Under the pieces are notes generated by a model. The model saw only the letters and a program-made list of their open reading frames with translations. It ran no database searches and was not told the DNA's origin. A program made the position numbers and the translations under genes. Shown here in pieces: positions 49,107 to 59,169 of a stretch of DNA of 64,000 nucleotides (position 1 is its first letter; each line of letters begins with the position of its first letter). The stretch comes from Skeletonema tropicum (lineage: Eukaryota; Bacillariophyta; Thalassiosirophyceae; Thalassiosirales; Thalassiosiraceae). The DNA is taken from NCBI GenBank assembly GCA_037178625.1, contig CM074127.1, positions 3,968,001 through 4,032,000 of the forward strand, written 5' to 3'.

Positions 49107-51027
49107 ATGGGAGCCGCAACTACTGCCAGCAGCAAATCATCCAATAAAGTGGTCATCAAGGCCGCGAAGAAGACGCTCAAGCGTCAAGGATCGAGCATGA
49201 AACTCAAGTCTCTCGCAAAGGAACTCCTTGAAAAGTTTGAATCCGACAATGAAGTACCTTCCTGCAAAAAGACTGTCAGCAAATGGATTGAAGAGAGCGA
49301 TGTGTTTGAGGTTGATGGAAAAATGGTCATGCTGAAAGACAAGAAGAGAAAGTCTTCTGATGATGAGAATGGTAGCGACGATGCCCCAAAGAAGGCCAAG
49401 AAATCGAAGAAGGATAAAAAGAAGAAGAAGAAGGAAAGTTCTACTGCAGATGCAGCACCAGCTGCCGACAATGAGTCCATCCAAGAATGGCGAAAGAGCA
49501 ACAAAATTGTACTCATGGATTCACGCAATGGAGAAGAGGGTGCTAAAGAAACGAAGAAGTTGCCTGGTAACCAACAATATTATCCTTTCCAATCGTTCAG
49601 TGATCCTCTTTGCGTTGAAAAGATACCTGCTGAGCTATTGAAGCAGTGCACGGAAGTGAATGGGTTCCAAAAGCCAAGTCCTATTCAAGCTCAGTGCTGG
49701 GTGAGTTATAAACGTGCATTTCAACGGAAATTCTAATTTATGTCTTCACAATCTCACAATTGAACACATGTCATGTTTGATACTACACACGCAACAGCCT
49801 GTACTTCTCACTGCAGACTCAAACGGACAGCACCGTGATGTAGTCGGCATTGCTGAGACTGGAAGTGGAAAAACACTTGCATTCTCCATGCCAGCGCTTG
49901 CTGTCATGGCCAAAGACAAGGCTATGTCTGAGAAACGCGGACGTGCGCCACGTATGCTCGTCCTGGCCCCAACAAGAGAGTTGGCAATGCAATCGCAGAG
50001 GGTGCTAGAAGAGTTTGGGAAGGTTGTGAATTTGACAAGTGTAGTGATCTATGGAGGTGTGCCGAAACCAACTCAACAAGCCGTTCTTAAAAAGGGCGTA
50101 GACTGTGTTGTAGCAACACCGGGTAGGCTCAAGGATCTTATCAACGATGGCTCATGCGATCTCAGCAAAATTAGCAACTTGGTATTGGACGAGGCAGATC
50201 GTATGTTGGATATGGGTTTCGAAGAGGATGTGCGTTACATCATTTCTCAATGCAAGGATAAAGAATCACGCCAAACTGCCATGTTTTCTGCTACTTGGCC
50301 TGCAGTTATTCAAAAGTTGGCCATGGAGTTCATGGTCAATCCGATTTGTATCTACGTTGGGTTTGAGAGTATTGTCGGATCCAATGGTGAGAATGCGGTT
50401 GACGATTCACTATCAGCAAACAAGCGTGTTTCGCAGACGGTGGAAGTCATCGATGATCGCGAACGTGAACCACGTTTGAGGGAATTACTGAAGAAATACA
50501 CCAGCGGAAAGCGTAAGAACGATCGTATTTTGGTGTTTGCCTTGTATAAGAAGGAAGCATCAAGGTTGGAGGGCACATTGAATAGATGGGGTTTTTCTTG
50601 TGCGTCAATTCATGGTGACAAAACGCAAGATAAGCGCGAACAGGCGCTGAGCGAATTCAAGGATGGAAGCTGTCCTATTCTTGTTGCAACGGATGTGGCA
50701 GCCAGAGGATTAGACATTCCAGATGTTGAGGTCGTTCTAAATTACACTTTCCCATTGACAATTGAAGATTACGTGCACAGAATTGGAAGGACGGGTCGCG
50801 CAGGCAAGAATGGTATCAGTTACACCTTTTTCCAGCCCGGAGATAAGAGTCATGCTGGAGAGCTTCAACAAGTGATGAGACAAGCAGGGCAGGATATTCC
50901 CGAATCTCTGATGAAGTTCGGAAGTACGATCAAAAAGAAGGAACACAAGCTGTATGGTAACTTCGGCCCTAAAGCAGGTCCAATGAAGAAGGCAGTTAAG
51001 ATCACATTTGACAGCGACGACGAGTAA
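49107..51027 (+). CDS. DBP3-type DEAD-box RNA helicase (two exons)
   Basis: Exon 1 is 49107-49700 and exon 2 is 49798-51027, with a 97-bp intron (GTGAGT...CAACAG). The phase 0 joint reads IQAQCW-PVLL. It encodes 607 residues from ATG 49107; an earlier in-frame ATG at 49026 adds a Pro-rich stretch without support. The first 65 residues (VVIKAAKKTLKRQG, KKTVSKWIEESDVFEVDGKM) look like a small nucleic-acid-binding domain. Then comes a Lys-rich run (KKAKKSKKDKKKKKK) typical of nucleolar proteins. Helicase motifs: PSPIQAQ, AETGSGKT, PTRELA, TPGR, LDEADRMLD, SAT, HRIGRTGRAG. The end KKKEHKLYG and KAVKITFD matches DBP3, involved in rRNA processing for 60S assembly. Confidence 0.9.
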
Positions 51028-51483
51028 ATTGAGTTTACTTGTGTTCATTAAATGTATATTAAAGAAAGTGCATTCAATTCGCTACTCTACAACATAATTA
51101 ATCTTTGTTTTCATTACGCTGAGACCGAGAAGAGAGAAATTTGAGACTCAGTAAGTTAGTAGCAGGTTGAAAGAGTAAACAGCTATAGCTAAGCAACACA
51201 GATGTATCCAAGAAAGTGAATCAAACCACTCCGAGAGAAGATTAAAGTCTCATTGACGGCAGCCGATGAACGTAGTAGCTCACTCTATGACTTTTCTGAG
51301 AGGGCTCATCCTCGAGGAGGAATCACAGCCAGCAAGCAGAACATTGAACCGACTCGACATCCCTGTGCAAGTGTTGTTATCGTCATCGTGGTTTGATTGA
51401 TTTCTACGGATGGTTTCATTGACCGCTGACTGGCAGCATTCTTACCTATGCTAGAAGTGCATCGTTGGCTTCATGTTCCTTTT
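51028..51483. other. convergent intergenic region
   Basis: It separates the DBP3-type helicase from the VOC-fold gene on the other strand. No gene or RNA structure was recognised. Confidence 0.5.
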
Positions 51484-52071
51484 CTATTTTGTAACTGCAG
51501 AGCTCACTTCTTTCAATGGGTGCAAAAATGCTTGAAACTCGAGATCTCTCCCCTCTGGATCTTTTGCAAAGAATTGATATATTTTATATCTGTCATTGTG
51601 CCTTGGCTTTCCATCGGCTATGTGTTGCAGCTTTGTGTGCATTTCATCCACTTGCTCCAATGAAGGGTACACAAACGTGTACATCCCCTGCAAATCAGGC
51701 TCTTGCTCGTCCATGTTCTGTATTTGATGGAACCCTATTATCATGTTTCCATGATGAAGAATGATAATGTTTGGTTGTTCAAGCCACAGCTTCATCCCGA
51801 TAGTTTCCGTATAAAATTTTGCCAACGAATCCAGTTCTCTTGTCTTTATAAATACAAGCCCACCAAGCATTTGACCAACGTTGTTGTCGTTGTCATTGTT
51901 TGAAGAAGCTAAATCAGCCGACGACATTCTATTTGCAGGGAGATATTGTACTTTCCACCTACTCCTTTGGCCAACCGGACATGACAAATGAAATGAGCGC
52001 ACCACCTCTGCTGCCAAAATTATTACAAGGACGATCGGGAAGATTAAGTAACGATGAAGAAGGAAACTCAT
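51484..52071 (-). CDS. glyoxalase/VOC-fold protein
   Basis: A protein of 195 residues starting at ATG 52071. A hydrophobic N-terminus (LLHRYLIFPIVLVIILAAEVV) may be a signal or anchor. Residues about 65-185 have the paired beta-alpha-beta-beta-beta pattern of vicinal-oxygen-chelate proteins: LGGLVFIKTRELDSLAKFYTE, IGMKLWLEQ, IIILHHGNMIIGF, YTFVYPSLEQVDEMHTKLQ, and a last strand DPEGRDLEFQAFLHP with a Glu as metal ligand. The chemistry is unassigned. It faces the serine hydrolase at 52357. Confidence 0.65.
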   Translation of the reverse strand: MSFLLHRYLIFPIVLVIILAAEVVRSFHLSCPVGQRSRWKVQYLPANRMSSADLASSNNDNDNNVGQMLGGLVFIKTRELDSLAKFYTETIGMKLWLEQPNIIILHHGNMIIGFHQIQNMDEQEPDLQGMYTFVYPSLEQVDEMHTKLQHIADGKPRHNDRYKIYQFFAKDPEGRDLEFQAFLHPLKEVSSAVTK

Positions 52072-52356
52072 TAGGAGTACAATCCTTCACTATCATCTAT
52101 TTTTTATATCGCCGATGTTGTCGTGATCATTATCATCTCAACATCGCCACGCTACTAAGGGGTATTTGTCGCCCGTTATGTTCTTTTGCAAATTAGGTAC
52201 GTACGTGGAAACATACCAATTCCTAAACCTCGCACACTCATCATCTCCCTCAATTAAGACGTTGTGCTTCACCATTACAATAGAGTAGTACGATACTGAT
52301 TGTCTGCTAAGTGCCAAGCTGATTGAAAAGAGCTGTAGCCGTCATCTCCTTATCCA

Positions 52357-53115
52357 ATGTTATCAAAATCTCCAATTGTCTTGATTGGCACTGCATTTAT
52401 CAACTCGTCGTCTCACTTTTCTTCACCTCGATTGATGACGAAGTCTCTCTCCAGACCTGCAATTACGTCATTTGCATCGGCGTCTTCGAATGATGACGAT
52501 ACCTGCAAGCCTAGAATTCTTTGCCTACACGGGAAATTTCAATCAGCTGCCGTATTCTCCAACAAGATAGCAGGAGCAAGACGCAAAATTGCACGTGAAT
52601 ATGATCTGCATTTTCTAGATGGACCGATAATATTAGAACCAGAGAATGAGGATGCAAGAGCTTGGTGGCTAAGATTGGAAGACGGATCACACACTATGGT
52701 TCAAGAAGCATTTGAGTATGTTGCTGAACAAACAAAGGATAACAAATATGATGCAATAATTGGTTTCTCTCAAGGTGGGAGTCTTGCTACGGCTCTTGCA
52801 TTGTCTGGGATATTACCCAACGTGAAAGCTGTAGTAACAGCAGGTGCACCACACATTCAAGAAGCATTTGAAGTGGCAAACGAATTGGCGGAATCACAAC
52901 CAGATTGGTCGGTTGAAGCTGGGAAAGAAATACCAAAGTTCCACTTAGCAGGAGAAAATGATGCGATGGTATCATTAGATTGGACTAGAGAGCTAGTTGA
53001 GAGTGGCGGAAATGGCGAATTTATAGTACACGAGCAGGGCCATCTCTTCCCTACTCGATCAGCACGAGTGAAGGAAATACTGGACTTCTTGGGAGGTGTG
53101 TTATCGGATAAATAA
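52357..53115 (+). CDS. FSH1-family serine hydrolase
   Basis: A protein of 252 residues with ATG at 52357. The N-terminal 40 residues are Ser-rich and probably a transit sequence (organelle unclear). The alpha/beta hydrolase begins at RILCLHGKFQSAAVFSNKI. The nucleophile elbow is GFSQGGSLA, with the acid in LAGENDAMV and the catalytic His in EQGHLFP. These, with FLDGPI near residue 85, are the marks of the FSH1/ovarian cancer 2-type hydrolase family. The natural substrate is unknown. It is flanked by two VOC-fold genes. Confidence 0.82.
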   Translation: MLSKSPIVLIGTAFINSSSHFSSPRLMTKSLSRPAITSFASASSNDDDTCKPRILCLHGKFQSAAVFSNKIAGARRKIAREYDLHFLDGPIILEPENEDARAWWLRLEDGSHTMVQEAFEYVAEQTKDNKYDAIIGFSQGGSLATALALSGILPNVKAVVTAGAPHIQEAFEVANELAESQPDWSVEAGKEIPKFHLAGENDAMVSLDWTRELVESGGNGEFIVHEQGHLFPTRSARVKEILDFLGGVLSDK

Positions 53116-53142
53116 TGAGATTGACCTAGAATGGAATGTGCT

Positions 53143-53760
53143 TTAAGATAATGCGTCTATTACCTCTTTCGGCGCCTGTACTAGTTCAATCAACACTCCA
53201 CCTCCACCAATTGGACTCTGTTCACTTCCTTTTGGATGGATGAATGTCACATCATGTCCAGCAGCACCTTTACGAATACCTCCAGGAGTAAACCGAACTC
53301 CATTGCTTTCCATCCACTTAACTGCTTCTGGTAAATCATCTACCCACAAACCTATGTGATTCAGTGTAGGTACATGTACTTTTGGAGATTTATCTGGATC
53401 GATTGGCATCATCAGATCAACTTCTACCGAGTATGGGCTATCAGACTTTCCTAGCAGTAATATATCTTCGTCAACATTCTCCTTCTCGCTTTTGTAGCTG
53501 CCGATTTGTTGCACTCCAAAGATGTTGCACCACAAGTTTGAGAGAGATGATTTGTCCGTAGATCCGATAGCAACTTGTTGCAGGCCTAGTACCTTGAAAG
53601 GTCGCGAAGATTGTGTTGTTGACGAATTCAGTGATCGCGCTTGAAAAGAAATATGGTTGATCTGGATCTGTTTGGGACAAATTTTGTAGTGATGCCGTCC
53701 TTGATGGCGAATCACACGAGATGTGTTCCTGCATAGAAACAATGCTGATGTCGAAATCAT
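53143..53760 (-). CDS. glyoxalase/epimerase-like VOC protein, likely mitochondrial
   Basis: A protein of 205 residues with ATG at 53760. The leader ([21 protein letters not shown]) is basic and Ser/Arg-rich, consistent with mitochondrial import. The VOC fold runs from [14 protein letters not shown] to [11 protein letters not shown]: a first half ending in the [10 protein letters not shown] strand, then [48 protein letters not shown] and [10 protein letters not shown] with the last Glu ligand. The second half resembles methylmalonyl-CoA epimerase and lactoylglutathione lyase (HI..WVDD, GVRF, HPK, VLIELVQ). I favour an epimerase-like or glyoxalase function without choosing one. Confidence 0.7.
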   Translation of the reverse strand: MISTSALFLCRNTSRVIRHQGRHHYKICPKQIQINHISFQARSLNSSTTQSSRPFKVLGLQQVAIGSTDKSSLSNLWCNIFGVQQIGSYKSEKENVDEDILLLGKSDSPYSVEVDLMMPIDPDKSPKVHVPTLNHIGLWVDDLPEAVKWMESNGVRFTPGGIRKGAAGHDVTFIHPKGSEQSPIGGGGVLIELVQAPKEVIDALS

Positions 53761-54199
53761 TCTTGCTCGTGAAGCTAATTAACAACCCTAGAGAGAGAGG
53801 CAGGAAGGTGGCACTCTACTTTTGTCATGTCACGAGCAGGCTAACGCTACTCATTGCCCGAGTTATTGCAAGTAGTGGATAAGTGGTACAGAACAAAATT
53901 CTGATATCAGCGGGAGTTCGCATTTGAAAATCGGGGCATTTTATCGGGGGCATTTCTCAATGACCCCTATTTAACTCACATACTGGAATTGTTGACATCC
54001 CCAATTACCCTTTTTGGTTCTTTCTTCATCTATCAAATGGGGGATAGCCCGTGTAACCCTCTTTTTGTAAAGCTGACACATCCGCATTACAATTTCCATC
54101 CATCACTCTTTGATCACAACCTATCACACGCATCAATAAACATCAGCATGATGATGGAAAAGAGAAAGCGAGATAAGTAGTGGCACGTCACTCTCATTT
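53761..54199. other. divergent intergenic region
   Basis: It holds the promoters of the VOC gene (minus) and the SMP-domain gene (plus). A 63-codon frame at 53989-54180 has no protein-like features. Confidence 0.45.
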
Positions 54200-57100
54200 A
54201 TGGGCAGTATGAAAAGAGCATCTGCATTGCTGGCATTATATGCCGTCGTGGCGTTTAATGATGCCATACAATCGAATGCACTGCGACTGAGTAGTGCATC
54301 GCCTAAGGAAAAGAGTCCACGGCAGAAGAAGCGACCACTACGCCAGCCATTTCAAACATCACTTAGATCACTTGCAAGAGCTGCACGTGATGGAACATCG
54401 ACTTGGGGTGATCATGTTTCATCATTTGGGCGTGAATCATCATCTAATAAAATTAGGTCAGCGAGACAACACCGATCTACCTCTATGAAACAATCTTCAT
54501 CAATCTTCATATCTAAGCTACACAAAAAGATTCAAACCAATAAGCAACAGAGAACACCAATACGATCAAATGAGCTTAAGAAGAGGCAATATCACGCTAG
54601 TGACGAGGAAATGATTGATCAAAATAGCAACGATTATCCAAAAGAACACTTTGTACAAGAGATACTTGCAGTTATAGTATCGGGAGCAGCGGCGACATCT
54701 GCGTTCGTAGCTGTTAGTACTGGTGCCTTTATTGCCACACTTGCGGTGGCAGTAGGATCTGTTGTCACGGTCCTGTCCCATGATGATGAAGAAGGCGTAG
54801 ATGCTACTTTTATTGAGACAGCAGAAGAAGAAGATGATGATTTTTTTGGTCAAGATGAAAGAAGAGAAGAAGATTGTGACATTACTGTTGATGGCCTTGG
54901 CGTTGCAGACGAAAACACCAGCTTGCAGCGACACGAAGAACCCACGTTTCAACCAGTGGAAACAATAACAAATTACAAAATGGATGAGCTTCGACGGTGC
55001 TATGAAGGCAAGCCAAGAAACATGCCGTTGCGGTTTCCTCTTCGCCACGGTGAAGGCATGTGCATTGTCTACACTGAAAGTGATGAAAGTGCAAGTTCAG
55101 AGGAAGACAAAGCAGATTGCTCTGATCCGAACACCCCCATTGAACATGATGTGATGAGTGCGTTAGAAGACATTTGTAGCACAGGTGATTGTGAAAAAAT
55201 TGCTCCTTCTGTTCATCACCCTGAATCAAATAAACGAGTCAATGTCATGTGGCACGACCAACATATTATAGCTGACGGCTCAAAAGACCCAGTCGACATA
55301 GTCAAACCAAAAGGCAAGGACAACCGCAAAAGATTTCGAAGAATCAATGGAATTGATAGTTCCAACTCTCAACAAGGCAATGATTACGCAGAAAGTCTTA
55401 AAGATGCAGAGCAAGAAGGAGCGTTGCTTCTATCTCAATCATTTCGCGTTGCTGCTTCTGCATTCGGTGTAGTTGCAGACGCGGTCAGATTCACTGGAGA
55501 AACTGCTGCTGTTTGCACAGGTGGTGCAGCGCGTTTAGCTGGAGGAGTGTTCAGGTTATCAGGTTTTGCGGTGAATAGTTTAGGGTCGGCCATTGATGGC
55601 AGTTCGAAGAGAGATACGATTTCTGAGTCAAAAGAGCTAACCTCGAGAAAGCAAATAACGAAGAGAAGAAAAGTTGCCGGAGAGAGCGTGCGATTGCTTG
55701 GTGAAAGCATTGAACAGGTGGCTGATTCTCTTTTATTGGCAGGATCTGCGACTGAAAGTAAGTACAGCAACTTCCGTACTGATTTTGTTGTTCGACTGAA
55801 AACTGATTTCGCTTGTTTGACACAGGGGTTACTTTTGCCGCTGCATCTATTGCTGAGGGTGCGGTTAGATTTGTAAGTGACATGGCGCTGTCAGTGTCAG
55901 ACATGTTTGCAACAGAGAGTCTGAATGCATTGGACTCGGGTTTGACACCAATATCAATAGAGAGAAGACAACCTAACAAAGAACCAGGTATTGATACACA
56001 TACAACTACCCTGGCGAAGAACGAAACCAAGGTCGATGAATCATCTCTCATCGAAAATCAAATGAGTGATCACCCAAATGATCAAACCTACATCTTCTTG
56101 TGGGCTATGAACAATGCAGGTGATATCATGGCAGACACCTTAGGTGTCGGAAGTCTAGCACCAGAACTGCTCGGTGTTCTTGTGGTGTGTTACCTAGGTT
56201 CACTGATATTACTACGTCGAAATCGAAGCAAAGATGGTCAACTACTTGAACTTGGGAAGCCTCAGGAAAAGCCATCGCACATATCTGTACCAAAGGGTGA
56301 ACGCTTCCGTGCTCCGCGAGAGTCATTGACCCATGACACACACAATGATACCGATTCTCATACAACTCTTACTGTCGATACAACAAAAATAGAGAAGCGG
56401 CGAATACACTCTTCCTTTGTGAAGCGTATTCTAAAACGTATGCTCTTCGTCGTTCTGTCGCCAATTAAGCTCATTGCTCTAGCAGCGAGTTGGGTGTTGT
56501 CTTCAGTGTTTAATAGGCAATCAATCCTTCTACTGCTGTACTTTGGTAAGTCAATATCTTCGACTCGGCCTGACTCCAGCGAATCATTTCATCATCTAAC
56601 CTTGCTGCTCTGTTGATTTTAGTGAGCTTTCTGTTCCTCTCTAGGTCATCACAATACAAGGCTGCTGTCATTAAGAGGTACGTGAAAAGATGTAGCGCTT
56701 GATGTTGTCAGTATTGATAATGTTCTCTCACAATTTTTATCTCATGCAGAAAATCCGAGTTACTTGGTTATCATGATGCAATTAAATCCATTGGTCAATC
56801 TCCGATGTCTTCCCTAGAGTCGTCGATGTGGTTGAATGCGATATTAAATAATGTTTGGCGTGTCGACGATAATGCGACAAGTGACTCGTTTGGGGGCTTG
56901 GAGCCATACCTATCTTCTCTCGCTACCGCAAGCTTAATAGCATCATTGAGTGGGTCGTACAAGAAACCAAATGGGGTTGCTCATGTTTCCTTCAACTCTT
57001 TCACGTTTGGCAAAATACCTCCCATGCTAAGAGGCATCCGAGTATTAAAGGTTGACAGCGATTTATCTTCTATTTACATGAGGACTAACGTCGGCATTTT

Positions 57101-57562
57101 AATGGAAGCTGAACTGTTGTTAGATATTTCGCCGAGCTCGCTTGATTACAAGATGGTGCCAACGACAACTCTTTCTATCAACTCATTAGACGCCGACTTA
57201 CAGCTCGACATTTCCCTGAAAAGCATACCAGATTACCCCTACATTTCAAGCATGAACGTCTCGTTGTCCCAAGACATTCCAGACTTTTCATTGCGCATTG
57301 AACCGCAGAGTCAGAGGTGAGTTGATTGAATCTGTTTTGATATCTATTGCCCTGCCTCATTTAAGTGTCTCATTCCTGTGCTTTAAATGCCGGATCTGGC
57401 AGCGGCCTGAAAGGTGTTGACTTCGGGTCATTCCCTCTCATATCAAAATGGATCAAGGAGAGCATTGTCGAATCTCTTCGCGAATATGTCGCTCCAAAAT
57501 ACATATCAATTGATATTCCTGCTTGGCTCAACGGAGATCAAACGATCGTCAGCTACTTTTGA
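54200..57562 (+). CDS. SMP-domain lipid-transfer protein with signal peptide (five exons)
   Basis: Exons are 54200-55757, 55826-56545, 56623-56677, 56750-57316 and 57403-57562. Introns of 68, 77, 72 and 86 bp keep frame through all joints, giving 1019 residues. The N-terminus (MKRASALLALYAVVAFNDAIQ) is hydrophobic. Residues about 155-192 form a long hydrophobic stretch. Residues about 410-555 are rich in amphipathic helices. Then come a membrane segment (about 633-650, LLGVLVVCYLGSLILL) and a probable hairpin (about 724-767). An SMP (TULIP) domain starts at SSLESSMWLNAILNNVW (about 797), with PPMLRGIRVLKVDSD and a final helix FPLISKWIKESIVESLREYV. SMP proteins (E-Syt, tricalbin, ERMES) move lipids at membrane contacts. 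There is no C2 domain, and the protein ends 15 residues after SMP. Confidence 0.75.
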
Positions 57563-57624
57563 CTTCATGCATATTTTCTCTCGTCTTATGAAAATTGAAT
57601 AATATCATAATACATTTGTTACTA

Positions 57625-58791
57625 TCACATGTTGAGTGGTCTTGACCCATTCAGATTGTTTATCGACTTAATTAGTCCTCTTTCGAGGATTGCAAGCTTG
57701 TTCGCTGCTCCTTCCGCCTCTAATACTGCTCCTCTTAGCTCAGTTGCAACTCCTAATGCAGGCAATGGATTGATGAGGGCACTTCCCCATAGCGCCAACA
57801 ATGTAGGATATTCTGGTGGAGGCCGTGGTCCTAGTTCTTGTTGTACCCTTCGTAGCAAAGCTCCTGCGTTTACTGTAAGTCCAGGTTGACCTGTCTTGCG
57901 CCTAGTTCTCGCCACCACATCAACGTTATCATATGTAGTTTGATCCGAAGCAAGAGTAAGCCATTGCTCAATCAGTGGAATTATCTGCTTTGCCTTAGCA
58001 ACGGCTTCAGCACTAGCATTTGCATCCTCTTCAACATCATCAATTATTCTGACTCGACTGTTTGTCCACTGTGTTTCGGACGACTCTGAGCTCACTGCTG
58101 AGTCGTCAAAATTTGGTACTTCTATTGCACTGTCAACAAAGCTTTCTACGCCCCATCCCAACCTCGACTCTTCTCCATCTGGATCATACGACCTTCGCCA
58201 TCTCCCAATACGCTTCTTCATTTTTTCTTTGGGACCTAGTACTTCGCATCGTCGTTTAGTTCCAGCAATACAAAATGTGACGCTCGTTGGAGAAAAGTCA
58301 CTTTTAGCGTCTACATCTACCAACTCAATCTTCGCAACCACGCCAAATCTTCTCATCCTCCGTTGACGGTTGTTAATACTTGTCATAACAAAGCTACCTC
58401 CCAATCCCAGCTCACAAAGAAAATTGCAAAACGTTGGGTCGGTAGTAGATCCTTTGAGTTTTTGGTTTGGTAACAATGCATCCAAAGTAAGGACGGGTAG
58501 GTCTACAATTGTATTGTTACTTGCATCCTTCGATAACATTACTGAGTCCAACTCATCTGCCTCGACGACCTTATTTACTCTATTCTGCAGACCTGAAACA
58601 AACACTGATTCGCTCTCCTCAACTTCCGCTATTCTTTGCATGAGGCTTTTGTTGAAAGAAATCTCGTCATTATCATCATCGGCAGCATTCCGAAGAGCAG
58701 GCGCCCGGCCACGATGACAATGGATAAAAGCATCAGATGAAAATGATACAACTGCAACAGGCAGCAGTGTAAGATAATATAATCGCTGCAT
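57625..58791 (-). CDS. plastid-targeted LON-domain-like protein
   Basis: A protein of 388 residues with ATG at 58791. The leader (YYLTLLPVAVVSFSSDAF-IHC) has the AF junction of diatom plastid precursors. A coiled region (SLMQRIAEVEESESVFVSGL) precedes residues about 95-190 that resemble the N-terminal LON substrate-binding fold: VDLPVLTLDALLPNQKL, ELGLGGSFVMTSINNRQRR, FGVVAKIELVDVDAKSD and GTKRRCEVLG. LON-domain proteins without protease exist in plastids and bind misfolded substrates. A helical C-terminal part (VVARTRRKTGQPG, PPPEYPTLLALWGSALINPLP) follows. The LON call is moderate; it needs a profile search. Confidence 0.5.
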   Translation of the reverse strand: MQRLYYLTLLPVAVVSFSSDAFIHCHRGRAPALRNAADDDNDEISFNKSLMQRIAEVEESESVFVSGLQNRVNKVVEADELDSVMLSKDASNNTIVDLPVLTLDALLPNQKLKGSTTDPTFCNFLCELGLGGSFVMTSINNRQRRMRRFGVVAKIELVDVDAKSDFSPTSVTFCIAGTKRRCEVLGPKEKMKKRIGRWRRSYDPDGEESRLGWGVESFVDSAIEVPNFDDSAVSSESSETQWTNSRVRIIDDVEEDANASAEAVAKAKQIIPLIEQWLTLASDQTTYDNVDVVARTRRKTGQPGLTVNAGALLRRVQQELGPRPPPEYPTLLALWGSALINPLPALGVATELRGAVLEAEGAANKLAILERGLIKSINNLNGSRPLNM

Positions 58792-59169
58792 AATAAGCGG
58801 TCGGATACATCAACACAGTTGTCAGCGCCTACTACGATATTGCAGTGGGTACTTCGTGGTGGGCTGGCATATGCATGCCATGTTGCATGTTGCGTTGGCG
58901 GTTATTTTTTGGCGCGTCGAGGCACGTAGGTTAGGACACGATCAGTACCACTCGGTAATGATATTCTTCTTTTCACTACTTCTCCTAACACAACCCTCTG
59001 TTCTTGTCTCACTCTCTTTGCTCCAAAGGCCCTCTGTGACCATACCATAGTGCGCTTCATGATACTGTACGCCCGAGTTTGTGGTCATACGAGAATTGGA
59101 TAGTAACCGTGTCTTGGCTTAGTCCACTATGAACTGCAGTATAATAGTTTATCACTTCAACTCTTTCGG
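58792..59169. other. intergenic region
   Basis: Right of the LON-like start and left of the glycosyltransferase stop. Both genes are on the minus strand, so it holds the LON-like promoter. No gene was recognised. Confidence 0.45.

Noticed and set aside
51028..51483. Possible tRNA or other structured RNA near 51300
   Set aside because: A short palindrome (TCCTCGAGGA) is present, but no cloverleaf or T-loop consensus could be built.
53989..54180. 63-codon frame upstream of the SMP gene
   Set aside because: No conserved features and ends just before the SMP start; probably 5' untranslated DNA.
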